Shown one piece after another: positions 17,780 to 27,243 of a stretch of DNA of 64,000 nucleotides. The first letter of the stretch is position 1. Each line of letters opens with the position of its first letter. A program made the translations under genes and the position numbers. The stretch is from Cellulomonas soli. GTDB lineage: Bacteria > Actinomycetota > Actinomycetes > Actinomycetales > Cellulomonadaceae. The DNA is taken from contig NZ_JACBZJ010000001.1 in assembly GCF_013409305.1 (NCBI RefSeq), positions 1,178,001-1,242,000 on the forward strand, read 5' to 3'. The notes beneath the pieces were generated by a model. That model was not told the DNA's origin and did no database searches. It saw only the letters and a program-made list of their open reading frames with translations.

Positions 17780-18508
17780 GTGCCCGATCCGTCTCCCACC
17801 TTCCGCGCGGTGCTCCTGGACTGGCGGGGCACGCTCGTCGTCGCCCCGACATTCCCGTGGCTGGTCGAGACCGCGCTGCACCGGATGGGCCGCGAGGCCA
17901 CACCGGAAGCCGTCGAGCAGGTGCTGGTCCGGCTGCGGGGTGCCGACGGCACCCGCGTGGACTCCTCCGCCATCGACACCGACGTGGACGAGCACCGCGC
18001 GGCCTACGCCGAGTGGTTCGCCGCCGCCGGCCTGGACGCGCCGTTGGCCGCGGCCCTCTACGAGGTCGAGTCGGACGTGCGCCTCAACGCGTTCGCGCAC
18101 GACGTCGCCCGGACACTCACAGCCCTCGACGCGGCAGGGGTGCGCCTCGGGGTGGTCAGCGACATCCACGTCGACCTGCGACCGGTGTTCGCCGACCATC
18201 GGCTCGACGACGGACGCACCTGGGCGGACCTGATCGAGGTGTGGGCGCTGTCCTTCGAGCTCGGCGTCGCCAAGCCGGACCCGGCGATCTTCGCCGTGGC
18301 GCTCGACCGCCTCGGCCTCCCCGCCGCCGACGTGCTCATGGTCGGCGACCGGGGCGCGTGGGACGGTGCCGCGGCGGACGTCGGGATCACCACGCTCGTA
18401 CTCCCGCCCCTGGCGTCTCCCGCACAGGAGCGGCTGCACCGCGTCCTCGACCTCGTCCTGCCCGGGCAGCACCGCCCCGCGGCGGACGCCCTCAGGACAG
18501 CTGGTTGA
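17780..18508 (+). CDS. HAD-superfamily protein with altered motif I
   Basis: This is a 242-residue HAD fold. Motif I reads LLDWRGTLV: the nucleophile Asp is present but the second Asp (normally D-x-D) is Arg. Motif II (VSD), motif III Lys (GVAKPDP) and motif IV (MVGDRGAWDG) are all kept. A helical cap lies between motifs I and II. Loss of the general acid/base Asp usually weakens phosphatase activity, so it may act on another substrate type or be non-catalytic. It starts 11 nt after the ATPase gene, probably in the same operon, and its 3' end overlaps the convergent VOC gene by 17 bp. Confidence 0.8.
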   Translation: MPDPSPTFRAVLLDWRGTLVVAPTFPWLVETALHRMGREATPEAVEQVLVRLRGADGTRVDSSAIDTDVDEHRAAYAEWFAAAGLDAPLAAALYEVESDVRLNAFAHDVARTLTALDAAGVRLGVVSDIHVDLRPVFADHRLDDGRTWADLIEVWALSFELGVAKPDPAIFAVALDRLGLPAADVLMVGDRGAWDGAAADVGITTLVLPPLASPAQERLHRVLDLVLPGQHRPAADALRTAG

Positions 18509-18902
18509 TGCGGACCTGGTTGCCGGCCGGGTCGCGGAACGCGCAGTCCCGCAGGCCGTAGGGCTGGTCGGTGGGCTCCTGGACGACCTCGGCACCGGTG
18601 GCCTGGATCTTCTCGAACGCCTCGTCCACGTTCGTGGAGGCGAGCACGATGGTCGCGAAGCTGCCCTTGGCCATCATCTCGGCGATGGTGCGGCGCTCGT
18701 CCTCGGTGACGCCCGGGTCGGCGGACGGCGGGTACAGGACGACCGAGGTCTGCGGCTGGCCCGCCGGCCCGACGGTGATCCAGCGCATGTCCCCGTACCC
18801 GACGTCGAGACGCACCTCGAAGCCCAGCGCGTCACGGTAGAAGGCCAGCGACGTCTCGGGGTCGGGGGCCGGCAGGAAGCTGGAGTGGATGGTGAGGTTC
18901 AT
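18492..18902 (-). CDS. VOC/glyoxalase-superfamily protein
   Basis: This is a 136-residue protein with the vicinal-oxygen-chelate fold: TIHSSFLPAPDPETSLAFYRDALGFEV at the N-terminus and GLRDCAFRDPAGNQVRINQLS at the C-terminus. Members bind a metal for dioxygenase, isomerase or drug-binding roles. Start ATG 18902 is chosen because the fold begins there; the longer frame adds only a low-complexity stretch. It follows the AraC-type gene by 10 nt, so it is likely that regulator's partner. Confidence 0.85.
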   Translation of the reverse strand: MNLTIHSSFLPAPDPETSLAFYRDALGFEVRLDVGYGDMRWITVGPAGQPQTSVVLYPPSADPGVTEDERRTIAEMMAKGSFATIVLASTNVDEAFEKIQATGAEVVQEPTDQPYGLRDCAFRDPAGNQVRINQLS

Positions 18903-18912
18903 GCCGTTCACG

Positions 18913-19365
18913 CTAGCCACGGCGGGCGCGGGCGGCTTCTCGATTCCTGACCGGTCGGGTGGCCTGCTTGACGACGCACGTGGGCAGCCCGGCGACATCC
19001 CCGGCGGCCTGGCGCCGGTAGGCGCTCGGCGAGATCCCGACCAGCTCGGAGAACCGGGTGCTGAACGTGCCCAGCGACGAGCAGCCCACGGCGAAGCACA
19101 CGTCGGTGACCGACAGGTCGCCGCGCCGCAGCAGGGTCATGGCCCGTTCGATGCGGCGGGTCATCAGGTAGCTGTAGGGCGACTCGCCGTAGGCCGCCTT
19201 GAACTCCCGGCTCAGGTGGCCGGCCGACAGGTGCACGCCGCGGGCCAGGGCCTCGACGTCGAGCGGCTGGGCGTACTCGCGATCGATCCGGTCGCGGACC
19301 CGACGCAGCAGGACGAGCTCGCGCAGTCGCGCCTCGTCCTTGCCGGTCACGGCCCTGTCGGTCAC
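18913..19365 (-). CDS. AraC-family transcriptional regulator, DNA-binding domain only
   Basis: This protein of about 150 residues consists almost wholly of the two-helix-turn-helix AraC domain: IDREYAQPLDVEALARGVHLSAGHLSREFKAAYGESPYSYLMTRRIERA and SVTDVCFAVGCSSLGTFSTRFSELVG. No ligand domain is present. The start is either GTG 19365 or GTG 19350 (VTGKDEARLREL); neither has a strong ribosome site. Genomic order DUF1272 - AraC - VOC suggests a small operon with the VOC protein as target. Confidence 0.82.
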   Translation of the reverse strand: MTDRAVTGKDEARLRELVLLRRVRDRIDREYAQPLDVEALARGVHLSAGHLSREFKAAYGESPYSYLMTRRIERAMTLLRRGDLSVTDVCFAVGCSSLGTFSTRFSELVGISPSAYRRQAAGDVAGLPTCVVKQATRPVRNREAARARRG

Positions 19366-19370
19366 GGCCC

Positions 19371-19637
19371 TCAGCCTGCTTGTGCCGCTGCCGCGAGACG
19401 GTCCCGGCAGTCGGGGGCCAGGACGCGCCGGGTGCTCGGCGGGTTCGCGGCGAGCAGGTGGGCGGGACGCACGGGTCGGCGCTCGAGGGTGCCGCCGCAG
19501 TTCGGGCACGCACGCCCGGGGAACGTCGCGACGCAGTCGGCGCACCACGTGCACTCGAACGTGCAGATGTAGGCGTCGGTCGCGTCGGGCGGCAGGTCCC
19601 GGTCGCAGCACTCGCAGCTCGGACGGATCTCCAGCAC
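19371..19637 (-). CDS. DUF1272 zinc-ribbon-like protein
   Basis: This 88-residue protein has three CxxC-type pairs: CECC, CTFECTWCADC and CPNC. They form a small zinc ribbon as in the DUF1272 family (MLEIRPSCECCDRDLPPDA start). The start is GTG 19637 with GGGGAG 6 nt upstream. It ends 5 nt before the AraC-type start. The role is unknown. Confidence 0.85.
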   Translation of the reverse strand: MLEIRPSCECCDRDLPPDATDAYICTFECTWCADCVATFPGRACPNCGGTLERRPVRPAHLLAANPPSTRRVLAPDCRDRLAAAAQAG

Positions 19638-19739
19638 GGTGGTCTCCCCTTCTCCGACGTCAGCGTACGAGGACCCCGCGGCGGTCGCCGGACGCGGGGA
19701 CGCAGACCGGGCCCGGGAGCACGCGGCGGCGCACCGACG

Positions 19740-20654
19740 TCACAGCGCCAGGCGACGACCCGTCAGCCGCTCGAACGCCTCGAGGTACCGCTCACGCGTG
19801 CGCTCGACGACCTCGTCCGGCAGCGCGGGCGGCGGGGTGTCCGCGGCCCGGTCCCATCCCGACGCGGGGGACGTCAGCCAGTCGCGCACGAACTGCTTGT
19901 CGAAGCTCGGCTGCGCCCGGCCCGGCTCCCACTCGTCGGCGGGCCAGAACCGCGAGGAGTCGGGGGTCAGGACCTCGTCCCCGAGCGTGACCGCGCCGGT
20001 GGTCGGGTCGGTGCCGAACTCGAGCTTGGTGTCCGCCAGGATCACGCCGCGCTCCCGCGCGATGCCCTCGGCCCGTGCGTAGACGGCGAGGGTCAGCTCG
20101 CGCAGCGTCGTGGCGGCGTCCTCGCCGATCTGCGCGGCCACCGTCTCGAACGGCACGTTCTCGTCGTGCTCGCCGAGCTCGGCCTTCGTCGCCGGCGTGA
20201 AGATCGGCTCGGGCAGCCGTGAGCCGTCCACCAGCCCGGCGGGCAGCGCGATGCCGGTGACCTGCCCGTTCGCGCGGTACTCGACCAGGCCCGACCCGGT
20301 GAGGTAGCCGCGCACGACGCACTCGACGGGGAACATCTCCAGGCGTCGGCAGACCATCGCCCGACCCGCGACGGCCTGGGGCACGTCCGTCGAGACGACG
20401 TGGTTCGGCACCAGGTCCGCGAGCTGCTCGAACCACCACAGGCTCAGCTGCGTGAGCACGACACCCTTGTCCGGGATGCCGGGGCTGAGCACGTGGTCGT
20501 AGGCCGACACGCGGTCGGAGGCGACGACGAGCACGACGTCACCGTGCGCCTCGACGAGCGCCCGGCCCGCGGCCGAGCCGTCGGGGACGTACAGGTCGCG
20601 GACCTTCCCCGAGTAGGTGTGCGCCCAGCCCGGCAGGTCCACCGCATGCGTCAT
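19740..20654 (-). CDS. purC: SAICAR synthetase PurC
   Basis: This 304-residue enzyme catalyses ATP-dependent joining of CAIR and aspartate to give SAICAR. Signatures are YSGKVRDLY near the N-terminus, VVASDRVSAYD, MFPVECVVRGYLTGSG, and the second ATP/Mg region ILADTKLEFG and DEVLTPDSSRFW. Start ATG 20654 (MTHAVDLPGW) begins the family-conserved N-terminus; longer in-frame starts have no support. It follows purD and a small unknown gene on the same strand. Confidence 0.96.
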   Translation of the reverse strand: MTHAVDLPGWAHTYSGKVRDLYVPDGSAAGRALVEAHGDVVLVVASDRVSAYDHVLSPGIPDKGVVLTQLSLWWFEQLADLVPNHVVSTDVPQAVAGRAMVCRRLEMFPVECVVRGYLTGSGLVEYRANGQVTGIALPAGLVDGSRLPEPIFTPATKAELGEHDENVPFETVAAQIGEDAATTLRELTLAVYARAEGIARERGVILADTKLEFGTDPTTGAVTLGDEVLTPDSSRFWPADEWEPGRAQPSFDKQFVRDWLTSPASGWDRAADTPPPALPDEVVERTRERYLEAFERLTGRRLAL

Positions 20655-20722
20655 GCGCCCATCCTCGCGCACGTCGACGAACCTCTGTCGCGCACGCCCG
20701 TCACTGCGCGCACGCGTTCGGC

Positions 20723-21133
20723 TCAGAGGAGGTCGCCGCCACCCTCGAGCCCGTCGGGCACGGGCAGCCCGACCAGGCGCACGAGCCGCTGCACGGTCTC
20801 CTCGACGAACGTGTCCTGCGGCTCCTCCACGTGCTCCTCGGCGAGCAGGCGCCGCACGTGCTTGGCCTCCACGTCGACCGCGCCGACCAGCAGCGCCCAC
20901 TCCGCGAACGCCTCCGCCTCCGCGTCGAGGTCCACCGGCGCACTCTCCGCCGGGTCGTCGAAGAGGTCGCGCGGCTGGAAGCCCAGGTAGAAGCGCCCGA
21001 GTCCGTCCGGCGCCGGCCGGTAGTCGACCGTCGCGATGTCGCCGTCCTGCACCTCGATGCTCAGGCTCGGCAGGTCCGTCGGGTCGCCGCCCCACGCGCC
21101 GCCACCGAACACGAGCCGCTCCACGTCGCTCAT
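20723..21133 (-). CDS. Small acidic protein of unknown function between purD and purC
   Basis: This is a 136-residue acidic protein starting MSDVERLVFGGGAWGGDP, with a good ribosome site (GGGAGG). I do not recognise the family. It contains SIEVQDGDIATVDYRPAPDGLGRFYLGFQPRD and a helical, Glu/Val-rich C-terminal half. It lies 13 nt after purD on the same strand and 68 nt before purC, so it is probably cotranscribed with purine genes. No membrane segment or signal peptide is seen. Confidence 0.7.
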   Translation of the reverse strand: MSDVERLVFGGGAWGGDPTDLPSLSIEVQDGDIATVDYRPAPDGLGRFYLGFQPRDLFDDPAESAPVDLDAEAEAFAEWALLVGAVDVEAKHVRRLLAEEHVEEPQDTFVEETVQRLVRLVGLPVPDGLEGGGDLL

Positions 21134-21146
21134 GGCGCGCCCTCCC

Positions 21147-22445
21147 TCAGGCCTGCTGCGCGGCGGCCGCCGCGATGTCGGACCGGTGGTGCCCACCCGG
21201 CAGGACGATCCGCCCGACGCCCGCGTAGGCGGCGTCCCGGGCGGCCGTCAGGTCCGCACCGACACCCACGACCGACAGGACCCGTCCGCCCGAGGCCACC
21301 AGGTGCGCCCCCGCCTGCGCCGCGTCGTCGTCCCCGGCCACGTTCTGCCGCAGCGACGTCCCGGCGTGCAGCACGTGCACGTCCGGCAGCGCCTCGGCGT
21401 CCTCGATGCCCGTGATCGGGTCGCCCGAGCGCACCTCGCCCGGGTACCCGTGCGCCGCCACGACCACGGTCACCGCGGCGTCGTCACGCCAGCGCAGCGG
21501 CGGCAGCGCACCGAGCGTGCCCGTCGCCGAGGCCATCAGCACCCCCGCCAGCGGCGTCGCCAGGCGAGCCAGCACGACCTGAGTCTCCGGGTCGCCGAAA
21601 CGGGCGTTGAACTCCACGACCCGCATGCCCTTCGACGTCAGCGCGAGCCCGCAGTAGAGGACCCCGGAGAAGGGCGTGCCCCGACGGGCCATCTCCGCCA
21701 CCGTCGGCCGCGCGACCGTCTCGACGACCTGCTCGACCAGCCCGGCCGGAGCCCACGGCAGCGGCGAGTACGCGCCCATGCCGCCCGTGTTCGGCCCGGC
21801 GTCGCCGTCGTACGCCCGCTTGAAGTCCTGCGCCGGCACGAGCGGGACCACGTCGGTGCCGTCGCTCAGCACGAACAGCGACACCTCGGGGCCGTCCAGG
21901 TAGTCCTCGATGACGATCCGGCCGCCGGGCTTGTCCAGGCAGACCGCCGCGTGCGCGAGCGCCTCGGCCCGGTCGGAGGTCACGACCACGCCCTTGCCCG
22001 CCGCCAGGCCGTCGTCCTTGACCACGTAGGGGGCGCCGAACGCGTCGAGCCCGGCCTCCGCCTCGGCGAGGGTCGTCGCGACGCGCGGCTCGGCGGTCGG
22101 CACGCCCGCGGCGGCCATGACCTCCTTGGCGAACGCCTTCGACCCCTCGAGCCGGGCACCCGCGGCCGACGGCCCGAACACCGGGATGCCCGCCGCCCGC
22201 ACGGCGTCACCGACACCGGCGACGAGCGGCGCCTCGGGCCCGACGACGACCAGGTCGGCCCCGAGCTGCACCGCGAGCGTCGCGACCGCGCCGCCGTCGA
22301 GCTGGTCGACCTCGTGCAGCGTCGCCAGCGCGCCGATGCCCGGGTTGCCCGGTGCGGCGTGCAGGGCGGTGACCGCCGGGTCGAGGGACAGCGCGCGCAC
22401 GAGCGCGTGCTCACGGGCACCGGTGCCGACGACGAGGATCTTCAC
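21147..22445 (-). CDS. purD: Phosphoribosylamine-glycine ligase PurD
   Basis: This 432-residue ATP-grasp enzyme makes glycinamide ribonucleotide from phosphoribosylamine, glycine and ATP. Evidence includes the N-terminal [61 protein letters not shown] and [13 protein letters not shown]. Length is normal. It precedes the unknown small gene and purC on the minus strand, a common actinobacterial order. Confidence 0.96.
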   Translation of the reverse strand: MKILVVGTGAREHALVRALSLDPAVTALHAAPGNPGIGALATLHEVDQLDGGAVATLAVQLGADLVVVGPEAPLVAGVGDAVRAAGIPVFGPSAAGARLEGSKAFAKEVMAAAGVPTAEPRVATTLAEAEAGLDAFGAPYVVKDDGLAAGKGVVVTSDRAEALAHAAVCLDKPGGRIVIEDYLDGPEVSLFVLSDGTDVVPLVPAQDFKRAYDGDAGPNTGGMGAYSPLPWAPAGLVEQVVETVARPTVAEMARRGTPFSGVLYCGLALTSKGMRVVEFNARFGDPETQVVLARLATPLAGVLMASATGTLGALPPLRWRDDAAVTVVVAAHGYPGEVRSGDPITGIEDAEALPDVHVLHAGTSLRQNVAGDDDAAQAGAHLVASGGRVLSVVGVGADLTAARDAAYAGVGRIVLPGGHHRSDIAAAAAQQA

Positions 22446-22512
22446 GGCCGCGAGCCTACCGAGCGGGCCGGGTCACGACCGCCCGCGTCCGCGCCCCCGG
22501 GCCTCGGACGCG

Positions 22513-24456
22513 TCAGACGCCGTCGGCGAGCCGCGCCCCGAGCCGGTCGCGCAGGCCCGCCAGCTGCTCGGCCAGCTCGGTCGGCAGTCGCTCGCCGAAC
22601 CGCGCGAAGAACTCCTCGGTCTGCCCGCACTCCTCGACCCAGGCGGCGGGGTCGATCGCGAACAACGCCGCCGCGTCCTCCTCCGTCAGGCCGAGCCCGC
22701 CCAGGTCGAGAGCCCCCGGCGCGGGCAGCAGCCCGAGCGGGGACTCCACCGCGAGCGCGGCGGACCCACCCGTCGCAGACCCACCCGTCGCGGCCGCCTC
22801 GACCTGGCGCAGCGCCCAGACGAGCACGCGGGAGTTCTCACCGAACCCGGGCCACAGGTACCGGCCGTCCGCGCCCTTGCGGAACCAGTTGACGCCGAAC
22901 ACCGCCGGCAGCGGCACCCCGCGCCCGCTGAGCGTGTCACCCAGGCGCAGCCAGTGCGCCCAGTGGTCGGCCATGTTGTAGCCGCAGAACGGCAGCATGG
23001 CGAACGGGTCGCGGCGCAGCACCCCGACCGGGCCCTCGGCGGCGGCGGTCTGCTCGGAGGCGACGGTGGCACCCAGGAACACCCCGTGCGCCCAGTCGCG
23101 TGCCTGCAGCACGAGCGGCACGTTGGTGGCCCGCCGACCGCCGAACAGGATCGCGTCGACCGGCACGCCCTCCGGGGAGTCCCACGAGTCGGCGATCGTC
23201 GGGCACTGCTCGGCCGCGACCGTGAACCGGCTGTTGGGGTGTGCGGCGGGTCGGCCGCAGCCGGGGGTCCAGGACTCCCCGCGCCAGTCCGTCAGGTGCG
23301 CCGGCGGCTCGTCGGTCAGGCCCTCCCACCACACGTCGCCGTCGTCGGTGAGCGCGACGTTCGTGAAGATCACGTCGTGCGTGAGCGTGGCGATCGCGGC
23401 GGGGTTCGTCGCCGGTCCCGTCCCGGGGGCGACGCCGAAGAACCCGGCCTCCGGGTTGATCGCGCGCAGCCGCCCGTCCGTGCCGGGGCCTCCCGGCCGC
23501 AGCCAGGCGATGTCGTCGCCGATGGTCTCGACCGTCCACCCCGGGACCGTGGGCTGCAGCATCGCCAGGTTCGTCTTGCCGCACGCCGACGGGAAGGCCG
23601 CGACCACGTGGAACGGTCGCCCCTCCGGCGAGGTCACCCGCAGCACCAGCATGTGCTCGGCGAGCCAGCCCTCGTCGCGGGCCATCACCGAGGCGATGCG
23701 CAGCGCGAAGCACTTCTTGCCGAGCAGCGCGTTGCCGCCGTATCCCGAGCCGAACGACCAGATCTCCCGGCTCTCCGGGAAGTGCGCGATGTACTTCGTC
23801 GGGTGGCACGGCCACGGAACGTCGGTCCGTCGGTCGCCGTCCGCGTCGACCAGCGGCATGCCGACCGAGTGCACCGCGGGCACGAACCGCCCGTCGGTGC
23901 CGAGCAGGTCGAGCACGCCCGTGCCCGCCCGGGTCATCGTGGTCATCGAGACGACCACGTACGGCGAGTCGGTGACCTGGACCCCGATCTGCGAGATCGG
24001 CCCGCCGAGCGGCCCCATGGAGAACGGGACGACGTACATCGTCCGGCCGCGCATCGACCCGGCGAACACGCCCTCGAGCTCGGCGCGCATGACCGACGGG
24101 TCACGCCAGTTGTTGGTGGGCCCGGCGTCCTGCGGGTCGACCGAGCAGATGAACGTGCGGTCCTCGACGCGCGCCACGTCGTCGGGGTGCGAGCGCGCGA
24201 GGTACGACCCGGGTCGCAGCACCGGGTCCAGGGCGACAAGGGTGCCGCTGCGCACCATCTGGTCGAGCAACCCCTGCCGCTGTGTAGCCGACCCGTCGAC
24301 CCAGACGACCTCGTCCGGTTCGGTGAGCGTGGCGATCGTGCGGACCCACGCCATGAGCCGCGCGTGACGCGCTCCCCCGGGCGGCGTCGGCACCGCGGCA
24401 CGGCGCGTCGACCAGGGTCGGGTCGCGGGGGCGAGGAACGGGTCGACGAGCGTCAT
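22513..24456 (-). CDS. pckG: Phosphoenolpyruvate carboxykinase (GTP)
   Basis: This 647-residue enzyme converts oxaloacetate and GTP to phosphoenolpyruvate. The GTP-class P-loop FPSACGKTN (kinase-1a), the metal-binding [26 protein letters not shown] and the substrate loop PTNNWRDP are all present. It is longer than the usual 600-610 residues, partly from a Gly/Ser/Ala insert ([11 protein letters not shown]) built from a 15-bp tandem duplication at 22763-22792. A perfect 16-bp palindrome lies 113 bp before its start, suggesting carbon-source control. Confidence 0.95.
   Translation of the reverse strand: MTLVDPFLAPATRPWSTRRAAVPTPPGGARHARLMAWVRTIATLTEPDEVVWVDGSATQRQGLLDQMVRSGTLVALDPVLRPGSYLARSHPDDVARVEDRTFICSVDPQDAGPTNNWRDPSVMRAELEGVFAGSMRGRTMYVVPFSMGPLGGPISQIGVQVTDSPYVVVSMTTMTRAGTGVLDLLGTDGRFVPAVHSVGMPLVDADGDRRTDVPWPCHPTKYIAHFPESREIWSFGSGYGGNALLGKKCFALRIASVMARDEGWLAEHMLVLRVTSPEGRPFHVVAAFPSACGKTNLAMLQPTVPGWTVETIGDDIAWLRPGGPGTDGRLRAINPEAGFFGVAPGTGPATNPAAIATLTHDVIFTNVALTDDGDVWWEGLTDEPPAHLTDWRGESWTPGCGRPAAHPNSRFTVAAEQCPTIADSWDSPEGVPVDAILFGGRRATNVPLVLQARDWAHGVFLGATVASEQTAAAEGPVGVLRRDPFAMLPFCGYNMADHWAHWLRLGDTLSGRGVPLPAVFGVNWFRKGADGRYLWPGFGENSRVLVWALRQVEAAATGGSATGGSAALAVESPLGLLPAPGALDLGGLGLTEEDAAALFAIDPAAWVEECGQTEEFFARFGERLPTELAEQLAGLRDRLGARLADGV
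22763..22792. repeat. 15-bp tandem duplication in pckG
   Basis: GACCCACCCGTCGCA is followed directly by GACCCACCCGTCGCG. The pair encodes a repeated ATGGS pentapeptide near the C-terminal part of the enzyme and keeps the frame. Confidence 0.85.
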
Positions 24457-24568
24457 GGTGGCCTCCGGTGCTCACGCCGTGCGGCGACGGGTGCGGCCGA
24501 CGCGCCTGTCGCGCCGCCACCCCCACCGTGGACCGCAGACGCGCTCCCACGCCTGACGTGCGCCCGGC

Positions 24569-24584
24569 AAGAACCGCGGTTCTT
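24569..24584. promoter_or_regulatory. Perfect palindrome upstream of pckG
   Basis: AAGAACCGCGGTTCTT is a perfect 16-bp palindrome, 113 bp before the pckG start. A further AAGAAC half occurs at 24597. Its central CG and length would fit a LacI-, GntR- or IclR-type dimer; which one cannot be told. Confidence 0.5.
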
Positions 24585-24659
24585 CCGCGCAGCCCAAGAA
24601 CGGACCCGCGGACCGGCCGCCGAGCAGGGCCACGGGGTTCGTCGCCGGCCCTCGCACGC

Positions 24660-24699
24660 ACGGGACCCCCGGACGCTGGTGGGCGTCCAGGGGTCCCGT
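24660..24699 (-). terminator. Terminator-like hairpin after purA
   Basis: The arms are 24660-24676 and 24683-24699, a 17-bp stem with one mismatch and a 6-nt loop. It begins about 20 nt past the purA stop codon. There is no T-run, as is common for actinobacterial terminators. Confidence 0.7.
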
Positions 24700-24718
24700 G
24701 GTTGCTGCGTGCGGCCGC

Positions 24719-26576
<1,858 letters not shown>

Positions 26577-26668
26577 GCCACCCAGTGTCCACCAGCGACC
26601 CGGATCGCGAACGTCCGGGGTTGTCCACAGATCACCCTCGAGAGCGTGCGTGCACCGTTGCCCGGGGC

Positions 26669-26674
26669 TACAGT
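26669..26674 (+). promoter_or_regulatory. Candidate -10 box for the STAS gene
   Basis: TACAGT fits the actinobacterial TANNNT -10 consensus. Use of it would give the STAS gene at 26827 a leader of about 145 nt that includes the hairpin at 26724-26760. No clear -35 is seen. Confidence 0.35.
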
Positions 26675-26723
26675 CGAACGACCGACCAGTTCACCCCCGT
26701 GGACCGGTCCGTGTCGGCACCCG

Positions 26724-26760
26724 ACCCGCACGACCCCCCATTCCGGGGTCGCCTGCGGGT
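26724..26760 (+). other. Stacked hairpin in the STAS gene leader
   Basis: Outer stem ACCCGCA/TGCGGGT encloses inner stem GACCCC/GGGGTC with a 7-nt loop. It lies 66 nt before the start codon at 26827. It could be an attenuator, an RNA-stability element or a regulator site. Confidence 0.5.
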
Positions 26761-26826
26761 CTCGCACCGTCGCCCCACCGACCGCGCTCCATGCCTCTGC
26801 CCGAACGCCCCGCGAAGCGGTGATCC

Positions 26827-27198
26827 ATGATCGAGATCTCGACCTCGCCGACCACGACCACCCTGGTGCTGTCGGGCGACCTCGACCTGGCCGAACGCGA
26901 CCAGTTCCCCGGGGTGGCCGCCAGGATCGTCGGGCTGCGCCGTCAGCTGCTCGTCCTCGACATGTGTCGCGTGACGTTCATGGACTCCACGGGCGCCGCG
27001 TTCCTCATCTCGCTCGCGGACTCCGGCCGCAAGCGCGGCGGGGCGACCGTGCTGCGCGGGGCGGACCCCCGCGACCTCTTCGTCATCGACGTGTGCGGCG
27101 CGACCGACCTGTTCCGCATCGACAACTCGCACCACTGCCGGCCGGACACCCCCGGCCGCGGCTTCCGCCGCCCCGACCTGGCGCCCGCACCCGTCTGA
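26827..27198 (+). CDS. STAS-domain anti-sigma factor antagonist
   Basis: This is a 123-residue RsbV/SpoIIAA-like protein. It has the beta-strand start MIEISTSPTTTTLVLSGDLDLAE and the phosphorylation loop VTFMDSTGAAFL, whose Ser is the residue switched by kinase and phosphatase. When dephosphorylated such proteins bind an anti-sigma kinase and free a sigma factor. It faces the PP2C/kinase gene at 27244 (convergent), and a second STAS gene lies beyond. The C-terminal 20 residues are a Pro/Arg-rich tail. Confidence 0.87.
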   Translation: MIEISTSPTTTTLVLSGDLDLAERDQFPGVAARIVGLRRQLLVLDMCRVTFMDSTGAAFLISLADSGRKRGGATVLRGADPRDLFVIDVCGATDLFRIDNSHHCRPDTPGRGFRRPDLAPAPV

Positions 27199-27243
27199 CC
27201 GCGGGTCGCGTGCCAGCGCGGCGCCGCCTACGCCGCGCGTCCG

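Noticed and set aside
26621..26629. TTGTCCACA, a DnaA-box match
   Set aside because: A single box with no cluster, no dnaA/dnaN nearby and no AT-rich unwinding region; chance is likely.
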